This document shows, one piece after another, positions 1 through 10,865 of a DNA stretch of 64,000 nt (positions within the stretch are counted from its first letter, which is position 1; the number at the start of each line of letters is the position of its first letter). The stretch lies in contig JAWQFJ010002801.1 of assembly GCA_034096865.1 (NCBI GenBank), forward strand, positions 59,347-123,346, written 5' to 3'. The position numbers and the translations under genes were made by a program. A model generated the notes under the pieces. It saw nothing but the letters and a program-made list of their open reading frames with translations. It searched no databases and was not told where the DNA came from. This stretch comes from Theodoxus fluviatilis. Its lineage: Eukaryota; Mollusca; Gastropoda; Cycloneritida; Neritidae.

Positions 1-1880
1 CGCCCGCCCCCTAGGTCAAGTTCAAGTCACCGTGCTCGATGTACAGAATCTGCCCTGTTTTCAGGGCGAAGTTTCGAGACGCTGTGCTGACCAGCACTCT
101 TGAATGACTCGTTATGACCGAACGATAGCCAAGATGGCTTCCGCGATGCCTCGTCGCGGATTGCGCTTCTCAACCAAATGAGTAAACCAGTAGCTGCAAA
201 CTGCTCGTTCCTTGTGGAAGCTGATGAAATACGTTAAGCTGTATCTGTGCATGAATGCTCGGCATCGCTCGAATAGAAATTTATGTCAAAACGACAGTGC
301 TGACTTGGTGTAAGCAAGAATAGTTCGATGCTCACTTCAAGGGAGGTTACACAACAAACTAAGGGCTAATGTAAGAAATAAGAGTTGCTTCCCTTGAAAT
401 TGTTTTGTACTTGTACTTGTACTTGTAAGATGCTTGAGGCCATTAAGGCCTGTTCATCCTTCCGGGTTCGTCTTAATTGTAACTTTTAGGCATGCGTGGT
501 GGGATCGAGCCCTTAAGTTACAAGTAGCACTCTGGTTCGTAAATAGAAGGGAGGTCTGTCCAGTGGGCGTCCAAACTAGCCTTAAAGGCATTCACAGATA
601 GTGCAGTCACGAAGTGGTCGGGCTGGCTGTTCCAGATGTTCACAACCCTCTCGCTGAAGAAATTTCCTCTGACATTGAGTCTGTAGCGGGGCTTGTCTAG
701 CTTCAGGCTGTTTCCTCTGGTGTCTCTACCAGTGAAAAGGGAGAACTGGGAGCGCTGTGTGCCATCTGTCGTGGAAATGTTTGCTCACATCTTGCCCGGT
801 AATTATTTCAGAGCAGTTATTCTTTAAAAAAAGAAAAGTACAATATCAGCCTAACTTCTTGTAACGTCTCGCATAGGCTGGGTAAAAATCACTGATCGAA
901 ATGCGTGCCACAGCGCATATTTGTGATGACGACATTCTTCCTTTCCCCGAAGGCAGCCATTTTGGTTATACAGGGGCCTTGTCAAGAGGCCTACCGGTAT
1001 GTACCGGTTGATACCGTTCGTCTCTTGAACGACTTGGTACGGCTACCAGTATCGACCCGTACGTACCGCGCCGGAACGCTGTTGCGCCTGTATAGCCAAA
1101 ATGGCTGCCTTCAGGGAAAGGAAGAAAGTCGTCATCACAAATCTGCGCTGTGGCACGCATTTCGACCTGTGATTATTACCCAGCCTATGCGAGACGTTAC
1201 AAGAAGTTAGGCTGATATTGTACTTTTCTTTTTTTTAAGAATAACTGCTCTGAAATAATTACCGGGCAGGATGTGAGCAAACATTTCCACGACAGATGGC
1301 AAAACAATTTCAAGGGAAGCAACTCTTATTTCTTACATTAACCCTTAGTTTGTTGTATAACCTCCCTTGAAGTGAGCATCGAACTATTCTTGCTTACACC
1401 AAGTCAGCACTGTCGTTTTGACATAAATTTCTATTCAAGCGATGCTGAGCATTCATGCACAGCTACAGCTTAACGTATTTCATCAGCTTCCACAAGGAAC
1501 GAGCAGTCTGCAGCTGCTGGTTTACTCATTTGGTTGAGAAGCGCAATCCGCGACGATGAGAAGGCATCGCGGAAGCCATCTTGGCTACCGTTCAGTCATA
1601 ACGAGTCGTTCAAGAGTGCACATTGGTTGCTCAGGTACCGGTTGGCTACCGGAAGGTCGTCTTGAACGCACGGCTGGCGTAACAGCGTTCCGGCGCGGTA
1701 CGTACCGGTCGATACCGATAGCCGTACCAAGTCGTTCAAGAGACGAACGGTATCAACCAGTATGTACCGCTAGGCCTCTTGAACAGGCCCCTGTTTCCAG
1801 GGTGAAGTTTCAATCCATTCTGCCAGCCAACACAAGAAAACTACAGACGAGATTCTTCCACGTTCTGCCGATATCAGGGT
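1..1880. repeat. Large nested inverted repeat (foldback element)
   Basis: Bases about 80-406 reappear as reverse complement at about 1,300-1,625. Bases about 761-975 reappear inverted at about 1,085-1,300. Bases about 975-1,085 reappear inverted at about 1,675-1,795. The pairing is near perfect over hundreds of bases, so a single strand could fold into a giant branched hairpin. The left arm is interrupted by a LINE 3' end (separate entry), while the right arm keeps the uninterrupted junction, so the foldback is older than the LINE. Short ORFs here have no recognisable protein similarity. The left edge may lie outside the window. Confidence 0.8.
407..760 (-). mobile_element. LINE 3' end (CR1/Jockey-like ORF2 C-terminus and tail)
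   Basis: On the minus strand this 354-bp insert encodes the C-terminal tail typical of LINE ORF2 proteins. It includes the phrase RNSLKLDKPRYRLNVRG-like wording (GNSLKLDKPRYRLNVRG), then FFSERVVNIWNSQP, and ends in a stop at 518-520. It continues into a short 3' UTR that ends in an (ACAAGT)n-type microsatellite (407-427), as expected for microsatellite-tailed LINEs. It is severely 5' truncated. It sits inside the left arm of the 1-1,880 foldback, whose right arm shows the empty site. Confidence 0.75.
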
Positions 1881-2130
1881 GAAATTCATGATTTGTCGTG
1901 GTTCGTTGTGCCTGCCTGCGCACCGGTTGCCCCCTGCTCCCCTCTCTCCCCTCCTAGTGTGCTGACTGATCACGGCGACCCCGTTTCAGGACTTATTAAT
2001 ACCTTCATGCTTGTTGAGGGATGCACTCTTCAAAGCAGATACGTTCATTTTATTCGGTTGGCGAGATATATTTATTCCGGGTTAGAGATTGAATTGAATT
2101 ATCACAGTCTTATGATCATTGTTACTAACG

Positions 2131-2881
2131 CTGAAATGGTCGTTATCGGCAACATTTCCGGACACTGTACCCGAGGTACTCTGTCCGATCGGACAAAATA
2201 CCTGAGGTACTCTGTCCGATCGGACAAAGTACCTGAGGTACTCTGTCCGATCGGACAGAGTACCTCAGTTTGAAATCTCGGCATTTGAACGAGAACGAGA
2301 CAGCAACCGCGCCACTCCGCCTGACTGACTTTGCACGCCCGGGGAGTTATGCTAAGATCCGGCCGCGTTAATAAATCTGCATTTTGTGACAAACGTCTTG
2401 CTCGGCGGACTGTACTCCATGCACCTTAACGGTCCGCGTGATTCGGGTGTAATCTTAAGCTAAACGACGTTTATTGGCGCTGCTGAAATGGTCGAAGTCG
2501 GAAACATTCGGAACGTCGTTTAGCTTAAGATTACACCCGAATCACGCGGACCGTTAAGGTGCATGGAGTACAGTACCGCCGAGCAAGACGTTTGTCACAA
2601 AACGCAGATACATTAACGCGGACGGATCTTAGCATGACTCCCCGGGCGTGCGAAGTCAGTCAGGCAGAGTGGCGGCTGCGGTCTGAGCTGAGCGCTATCA
2701 TCGGTATGTCACGCGACTGTAAGGACGAGATTTCAAACTGAGGTACTCTGTCCGATCGGACAGAGTATCTCAGGTACTTTGTCCGATCGGACAGAGTACC
2801 TCATGATCAGGTACTTTGTCCGATCGGACAGAGTACCTCAGGTACAGTGTCCGAAAATGTTGCCGATAACGACCATTTCAG
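2131..2881. mobile_element. Foldback/MITE-like element with 32-bp palindromic subrepeats
   Basis: The ends are inverted copies beginning CTGAAATGGTCGTTATCGGC. The arms (2,131-2,475 and 2,510-2,881) are complementary over most of their length and leave a loop of only about 40 bases. Each arm carries three copies of a palindrome built on TCTGTCCGATCGGACAGA, flanked by GAGGTAC and GTACCTC. Both flanks share TGTTAC, which might be a target duplication but is not clean. No transposase is encoded. A related core, recognisable by GTCAGTCAGGC and GCTGAGCGCTATCA, occurs in the insertion at 24,786-25,273. Confidence 0.75.
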
Positions 2882-3059
2882 TGTTACGCACCTTTAGTTA
2901 TCAATTTTTTATTATTTGAAACAAATTAAAGTGATTTGATTTTGACCTTTGTCCTCACCGTTTATTCTGTCGTGTTACATCGTTTGATAGAATGACTGTG
3001 TGAGATAGTGTTGCTAGTTCGGCTGTGTGTGTGTGTGTGTGCTTTCCCTTAGACTTATT

Positions 3060-3440
3060 ATTTTAAAGAACGAGCCAAGTCGAACTCGTAACATGGGGCA
3101 TTCATACCAAGGCATATGGGGCACACTGAATCGTTTGTAGGGTAAAGTTTCTGAAAACAGTCAATCGGACGCATTCCTGCTTGTGATGTAGTTGTTTTCA
3201 TTGAAACATGGTGGACAGTGAGTAGACCGATGGCCAGAAAATGCATTTAATTGAACTTGGGGATTCATAACCCAGACATATTGGACAAACAAAATCGTTT
3301 GAAGGGTGTAAAGTTTCTGTAAACAGCCAATCAGATGCATTTTGCTTGTGACATGGTTGTTTGCATTGAAACATCATAGTGGGAGACTCAGTAGACTGAA
3401 GGCCAGAAACCGCTCTTAACTGAACTGTGGTTATCGCACC
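3060..3440. repeat. Diverged tandem duplication, about 180-bp unit
   Basis: The block 3,060-3,245 is repeated with divergence at 3,246-3,415. Shared phrases include AATCGTTTG, GTAAAGTTTCTG and GGCCAGAAA, each at matching offsets. A third partial unit begins after 3,415. No coding potential is evident. Confidence 0.6.
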
Positions 3441-3666
3441 CAGCTAAAAGGGACATGCGAAATCCATAGTATCTTGACCGAAGCAAGGCCAGGGAGTGTA
3501 TTCTGGCTATTTCTAGATGTATGGATTGACAGACGAACCTTGAATGTTGGTGATGTGAAATGAGTATGTTATCTGCTCTCGTGCAGTCAGACTCAGATTT
3601 GCCAAGCAAGGACATTGCAAGCTGCGGGACTTGCAACGTGTAACAGTGAAAAGCTTGCCAGAGACC

Positions 3667-3846
3667 AGCCCCGAGTTGCACAGACTCAGCGCTTGCACAG
3701 TGAAACGGCTTGTTCAGGACGCGTAGCGCTGCAAAGCGCTGCATGTGATTCGGCGCTTTGCAGCGCTGCGCCTCCTGAACAAGCCGTTTCACGGCGCAAG
3801 CCCTGTCCAGCGCTTGAAAGCGCCGAGTCTGTGCAACTCGGGGCTG
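3667..3846. repeat. 180-bp near-perfect palindrome
   Basis: The left arm begins AGCCCCGAGTTGCACAGACT and the right arm ends with its reverse complement. The arms pair through CTTGTTCAGGA / TCCTGAACAAG and GCGCTGCAAAGCGC / GCGCTTTGCAGCGC, leaving a loop of about 15 bases near 3,755. It is consistent with a foldback MITE. ORFs across it are mirror artefacts. Confidence 0.7.
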
Positions 3847-4349
3847 GAAACTTTTCTGACCTTTCAAGTAAAGTTGCCACGTGCGTGGACACTCTAACGT
3901 TGCTGGCTTGGAAAATGAGGGTGCAGAATCTGGCAAAAGGAATTCAGCCGATACGAGAAGACCATGAGTGGCTGAGGAGTTGCAAGAAAACAGAGTTGGT
4001 CAAAGAGCAGAGGTGTAGTTGTACCACTGGTCTCATCAGTGTATGCATGTGTGTAGTCTGCATGCATGTGTAATTGTCTATGCTGTTCATGTGTGTGTTT
4101 AGTTCTGCTGACACCTTTACATAATGTCTAGCTATGTACTTTATTGATAGAATAACTTCGATTACAGTATCTGTACTCCGATGGTAAATTTAGGTTTCAT
4201 TATAGTAAAATTTTTCCAAGACATCTTTAATCTAAGATTTAGATAAACTGCATAACTACAGAAATCTTATACTAAATCATGCGTGTGGCACTATTTTCCA
4301 TCCAGCTTGTGACAGCTCAACTCATTAAACCAACAAGCAATAACTTCTG

Positions 4350-4570
4350 CAGGTGGGCCCCACTAGTGGGCTCGTCCAAGGAGAGGGGTGCAGGAAAGGG
4401 CAAAGATGATGTAACACACAAGCTAACAAGCCACAGCATCTGATTAGCTGCATTTTTACACGGGCATTTTCGAGCATAAGGGCCCAGGTAAAAACCCAGC
4501 CAATCAGATGCTGTGGCCCGTCAGCTTGTGTGTTGTGTCATCGTCACTGTCTTTCTCGAACCCCTCTTGG
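4350..4570. mobile_element. Small palindromic MITE (family shared with 47.6 kb and 56.7 kb)
   Basis: The arms CCACAGCATCTGATT and AATCAGATGCTGTGG are exact inverted copies around a loop near 4,460. The outer parts CCAAGGAGAGGGG and CCCCTCTTGG also pair. The left segment, with CACTAGTGGGCTCGTCC, matches the termini of the MITE at 47,612-48,067 and the fragment at 56,716-56,775. It is non-coding. Confidence 0.6.
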
Positions 4571-6230
4571 ATAACAATAACATCTACAAACAAATCTCAT
4601 TAGAATAAATTTATTGTCCACAATTCACGCACACCCATGGGTCACACAGGGAGAACAAATCAATGTAATCTGGAATCATGATTTCACATTAAAAATTTAC
4701 CACATCAAATCACAGTAACAACCCCACATCAGGAGGAAACAAACCTTATTTCATTTAGCTTCTGAGAATAATACCTGGAAACAAGGAATCACACGGACGC
4801 GTATTTGACACCACAATGAAAGCATTATGACGATTGGAAACGAAGCACAGGACCCTGGCCTCCCTCTGGGTGAAGACATGTACAAAATATTTGCTCGTTA
4901 AAACCACTGGGGTAACATGTAATTAACCAATAAGAAACCTTCAGCAACATAGACTCCATCATTGTAACAGTTCTTCCAAAAATACTGTCGGTACAACTGT
5001 ATTATGAGGGGGAGAAAGTACTCCCTAAAATCAAACAAAAAAATACGATATTTTTCTCTCCATTTTGACACTGCATTGTATTTAAAAAGCTTGAAATGAA
5101 CACTCCAGATCAAAATTTGACCTTTGGCAAGTAAGGATGCAGAAACAAGATTGGAGTGGAGTGCATTAAATGCTTCTTTAACTCCTAAATACTAACTCAG
5201 AAAATGCAAACAAGAAAAGGTGCAATCATCACATAACTTCAGCAACAAGGGTTAAAATTAATCTTGAAAAAATTCCAAGCCTCCGGTCATAACAGTTAGG
5301 TCATCTGGGTAAGGGATTTTAAGCCTCTACCATAATAATTTATATGCGCATCTACTTCATGCTCATCAATTGCAGCAACAGTTACTGGGAAGCTGGTGAC
5401 AAAGCAACCAGTTTAGCTCAGAGTTTGCAATGCATAGTCCATGTGTAATGTCCCATACCACCTCTCCGAGTCTTCTGCGGTCATTCCCATTGGATACTCC
5501 GCCAAGGTGGGCATGTTTTTTGGTTTGTTTGTTAGTCTGTTAGTTAATCTGCAAAATAACTCAACAAGTTCCAAGCAGATTCTAACGGAATTTGGTGCAG
5601 GGTCAGGGCTTAACCCGAGGAACAATCCATTACATTGCGGAGGTTATCTGTCATCTCCTTTAAACATTACAACCACAACGGTGTATGCATTCCAGACCTG
5701 GAGACCACTAGCAGGCACTAAAATGGACTGTAACGTCAGCCCTGCCTAGCAGAACATGCTGCCTGAACTATACAGGCCATGGAAGAGCTGCTGTGATACC
5801 TCCACCGCTGTGGCTGCCTTGGCGGAGGTTTGCACTCTCCCAGTGCTCTAGTTAGTGTACTACATGGTGCACCACCATACTCTGCCAGTCCCATCATGCC
5901 CTGGCTGTCAGCTGTGCCCCAGTCGCTCCCTCTGCTTTCCCTCCTCCGACTCATTGCTCTAAACTTAGCTGTCATGTGATGACCTTGGGGCAGAGTTGTC
6001 TGCGGATCCCCTTCAGTTGCTAAATTTAGAACAATGAACTCCAGAGAGAAATCTGGAGAGCGAACTCACAACTTTGCTGTGCAGCCGGGGGTGGTGTGGG
6101 AATAGCAGAGAGGGAAGAATACACAGTATACACACTGCCAAGGACTCCCCTGACTTATTCAATCACCAGAAATCTGCCCATCTGTCTTGAAGACACGAAC
6201 ATCAAGTAAAAATCAGCTGTTAGCCCGCCT
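4571..6230. other. No gene recognised
   Basis: AT-rich sequence with scattered short ORFs and no protein family I recognise. It lies downstream of the GMP reductase stop codon on the minus strand and could include 3' flanking sequence of that gene. Confidence 0.5.
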
Positions 6231-7182
<952 letters not shown>

Positions 7183-7261
7183 GCTCATGGATACCCCCTT
7201 TTTTAAAAACACATTCAAAGCCTGCACACAACAGAACTGGGCCAACTTTGTACATCATCTC

Positions 7262-7425
7262 CAAACTTCATTTTCAGGATTCCTCACCAAATTCTATGCT
7301 CTTGGGTTATGTCTATCTTCACTTTCAGGATTCTCACCTAAGTCTATGCTGTTGGGTTATGCAAAACGTAATTTTTGGCACTCCTCACCCAAATCTATGC
7401 TCCTGAGTTATGCAAAGGGGCTGAT
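7262..7425. repeat. Short tandem repeat, about 55-60 bp unit, three copies
   Basis: Three successive units share a core reading TCTATGCTNNTGGGTTATG, with variants TTCTATGCTCTTGGG, GTCTATGCTGTTGGG and ATCTATGCTCCTGAG. It lies just 3' of the GMP reductase stop codon, probably in its 3' UTR or flank. Confidence 0.6.
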
Positions 7426-7482
7426 ACCTTATGTGAAGCAGACAATTTGAATTTATCAGACCCCAAGTTTCCTGTCTGCGCT

Positions 7483-7681
7483 CTAGTGCTGGGTGGTATA
7501 TGGAGCGAAGACTTCGTTGACCTGCTGGGTGACTCTGATGAAGGTTGTACGTCTGCTCAGTTCCTTCAGCTTGGAAGCTCCCACATAGGTGCACGTAGAC
7601 CGTATGCCTCCCAGGATGTCTTGGATGGTGCCCTCGATGTCACCACGGTACTCAATCTCCACTGTCTTGCCCTCAGATGCC
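7483..7681 (-). CDS. GMPR: GMP reductase, final coding exon (partial gene)
   Basis: GMP reductase converts GMP to IMP with NADPH in the cytosolic purine salvage pathway. On the minus strand an intron acceptor (TTTTCCAG, ending at 7,682) opens a 199-base exon that starts in phase 1 and stops with TAG at 7,483-7,485. It encodes 65 residues carrying the conserved GMPR C-terminal block: [19 protein letters not shown], then [33 protein letters not shown]. This matches the known end of animal GMPR/GMPR2 almost residue for residue; the last eight residues are divergent, as usual. No upstream GMPR exon was found in the next 10 kb, which is mainly repeats and then mitofusin exons on the same strand. 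The upstream exons may be far away, or this may be a displaced terminal exon or an assembly join. IMP dehydrogenase is an unlikely alternative because of the [13 protein letters not shown] ending. Confidence 0.88.
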
Positions 7682-8494
7682 CTGGAAAAGAAAGAGACGG
7701 TTTTTGGAAAATGTGTGTGATGACTTTGGTGTTGACTGGTTAGGTAACAGCAACAGGAAAGCTAGTAACGAAATCAACTGAAATACAACAAGGAGGTCCA
7801 TACCAGATGGAGTACTGGATGCAAATCTTGTATGTTGCAATTTAAACTTTAGATACCATGTGTAATTTACAACTTGACAATGTCTTCATGTTTTGCTTTT
7901 ATGAATTTTGCAAGTAAATAATTAAAAGAAATTCAAATGATTTGTCCAACAAAAAAAGTTCACAAGTAAATAATTAAAAGAAATTCAAATGATTTGTCCA
8001 ACAAAAAAAGTTCACAAGTGAAATTTTGTGAATATCAATATTTGAATTTTCCAAGAAATAATAATTGAATTCAGTATTTTGCACATTTACTCTATTGAAC
8101 ACATGGATGTTTAAAATTAACTAGCAAAATTCACCCCATTTTTACTAAAGAAATCTTCCTGCAAGCAAAATTTGCACAAAGACCCTTTTGGCAAAGGCCT
8201 CCTGTACACGAAAAAGAAGTTTTTCAAAAAGCAACACAAATGGAGAAAGCCGAACCCAAGAAGCTCGTCAGATGCATCCATATCACTGTCAGGCTTCCTA
8301 GTTTGATAGTGACGATGCGATGATCCTTGTGCTATGATTGGCTCTGATCCAAACATTCTGGAATAGATCAACAACAACAATAGCAGATGCATGGAACCTC
8401 ACCAAACCTTATATCTATCTACTGCACATTTTCACACCTTCAAAGAAGTTGAACCACTGATGTTCAAAACCAAGCAAAAGACAAGAGATTAACA
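7682..8494. other. Putative GMPR intron sequence; no exon recognised
   Basis: AT-rich. It contains an exact tandem duplication of 52 bases (7,911-8,019; unit includes TTAAAAGAAATTCAAATGAT). No recognisable exon was found. Confidence 0.5.
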
Positions 8495-10228
8495 AACAAG
8501 AAGGGCAAAGCCCATACGACTCACATGCTTGACCTTGACCTTTACATGACCTTGACCTTCAGGTGACCTTCAAGGTCAAACAACTAAACCTAGCAATGAC
8601 ACCATACACTAAGAAATGCTTTACACATTTTTCCTACCAAAATACATGTGGCCTTGACCTAAGGTCAAGGTCATCCAAGGTCATGCAACACAAAGCTGTT
8701 AATTCAAGACATAGGAAGCACAATGGTGCTTATTGGCACTTTCTACCATGAGATATGGTCACTTTTAGTGGTTCACTACCCCATTTTGGTCACATTCCAT
8801 AAGGGTCAAAGTGACCTTGACCTTGATGATATGTGACCAAATGTGTCTCATGATGAAAGTATAACATGTGCCCCACATAATTATTAAGTTTGAAACAGTT
8901 ATCTTCCATAGTTCAGGGTCAAGGTCACTTCAAAATATGTATACAATCCAACTTTAAAGAGCTCCTGTGACCTTGACCTTGAAGCAAGGTCAACCAAACT
9001 GGTATCCAAAGATAGGGATTACTTTGCCCTATATACCATATATAGGTGAGGTATCCAATCTCAAAAACTTCAGAGAAAATTGAGAAAATGTGAAAAATGG
9101 CAGTTTTTAGACAACATTTATGGTCCCCGTGACCTTGACCTTGAAGCAAGGTCAAGTCACTATGTATGTTTTTTGAGGCCTTGTCATCATACACCATCAG
9201 CCAAATTGGGTGTTGATAGACTTAATAGTCTCCGAGAAAAATCCAACGTTAAAGTTTTTTAAACGGATTACAGGACGCCCGGATGCCTGGACGGACGACA
9301 CGGGTGACCTAGTATGAAAGTATAACATGTGTACTACAATGTTATGAATTTTGAAAGAGTTATCTTCCATAGTTCTGGGTCAAGGTCACTTCACGGGACC
9401 AAGAAACAAACGGCCCTTTTCAGGGCCAAAAGTTTTAAAATAAAGAAAGAATACTATTAGTCGGAAGATTTTGTCACGACCTATCTTTGGTACTTTTTAT
9501 CAATCCGACCCCGGCTAACCCACCCTCTTTGCTGTGAGTCAAAATATGTATACAATCCAATTTTTAAAGGCTCCTGTGACCTTGACCTTGAAGCAAGGTC
9601 AAGTCACTATGTATGTTTTTTAACACCTTGTCATCCTACACCATCATGCCAAATTGGGTTTTGATAGACTTAATAGTCTCCGAGAAAAATCCAACGTTAA
9701 AGTTTTTTAAAATACGGATGACAGGACGCCCGAACGGATGACATGGGTGACCTAGTATGAAAGTATAACATGTGTACTACAATGTTATGAAGTTTGGAAG
9801 AGTTATCTTCCATAGTTCAGGGTCAAAGTCACTTCAAAATATGTATACAATCCAACTTTAAAGAGCTCCTGTGACCTTGACCTTGAAGCAAGGTCAATCA
9901 AACTGGTATCAAAAGATAGGGATTACTTTGCCCTATACACCATATATAGGTCAGGTATCTAATCTCAAAAACTTCAAAGAAAATTGGGAAAATGTGAAAA
10001 ATGGCTGTTTTTTGGACAACATTTATGGCCCCTGTGACCTTGACCTTGAAGCAAGGTCAAGTCACTGTGTATGTTTTTTTACGCCTTGTCATCATACACC
10101 ATCATGCCAAATTGGGTGTTGATAGACTTAATAGTCTCAGAGAAAAATCCAACGTTAAAATTTTTCACGGACGCCCGGACGGACGAAACGGGTGAGTACA
10201 TAGACTCACTTTTGCTTCGCATGTGAGT
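8495..10228 (-). mobile_element. AAGGTCA-rich dispersed element, copy A (expanded, internally repeated)
   Basis: One terminus reads AACAAGAAGGGCAAAGCCCA and the other ends TTTTGCTTCGCATGTGAGT; five further copies occur in this window. This copy is about twice the usual 0.85 kb because the block near the TCCAACGTTAAA motif is repeated two to three times. It also carries a 145-bp insertion with a histone-type stem-loop. The sequence is dense with TGACCTTGACC and its complement. The element encodes no long protein and seems non-autonomous. Confidence 0.8.
9394..9538 (+). ncRNA. Inserted histone-type mRNA 3' end: stem-loop plus purine-rich element
   Basis: Bases 9,412-9,427 read GGCCCTTTTCAGGGCC. 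This is a 6-bp stem with a TTTC loop, identical in form to the replication-dependent histone mRNA 3' stem-loop. It is preceded by an A-rich segment and followed about 10 bases later by AAATAAAGAAAGAA (9,437-9,450), resembling the histone downstream element bound by U7 snRNA. The block interrupts the host repeat between CACTTCA and AAATATG, which are adjacent in the sister copies. No histone coding sequence precedes it. It was probably captured from a histone gene. Confidence 0.6.
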
Positions 10229-10497
10229 AAAAAATCCAGGAATGTCAACAGATCTGGAAGAAGCATCCACAGGACAATGAAACAAACATATATATACAAG
10301 CTACAGGCAAGGGACCACATTAATGTGTTTCAATGTTGATCATTGCAATGACAGAAACCTCAATATCTGAAAAACAAGAGGTGTTTCTGACGTAAAATAG
10401 CTTAGCAAAAATGTTTTCTGATCTACACTACATCCAGAACACTACTTTTGCACAACATGGCAATCTTTCATTTACTATCATGACCACACGACTCTCT

Positions 10498-10529
<32 letters not shown>
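10498..10529. repeat. (CA)n microsatellite
   Basis: About 30 bases of CA dinucleotide. Confidence 0.9.
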
Positions 10530-10530
<1 letters not shown>

Positions 10531-10865
10531 AAAGCGCTAAGGTTAGTGTGGAGTCCAATGCTTCAGTTCTTCCTGTGTCTGATCTGGTGAAGTTATTTCA
10601 GCTGCTAATACAGCCAACTGACAGAAGTACCAGGAAGACTGGTAGAAAACAACATACAGGAAGTAGGTTATCAGATATTCTGAAAAAACCCCATCATAAC
10701 AGCCACTAGAGAGAATAATGACTACCAAGTGCATGTGTATCCCGCCTGCAAAGGAACTCGCAGATAAAGACTGGGCCTCCATAGCCACTTGAGAATGAGT
10801 TCTCAAATTCACCAAAAGATCCTTCCAAGCAAAGCCACACTCCTCTTTCCAAAGTGGGACACTTA

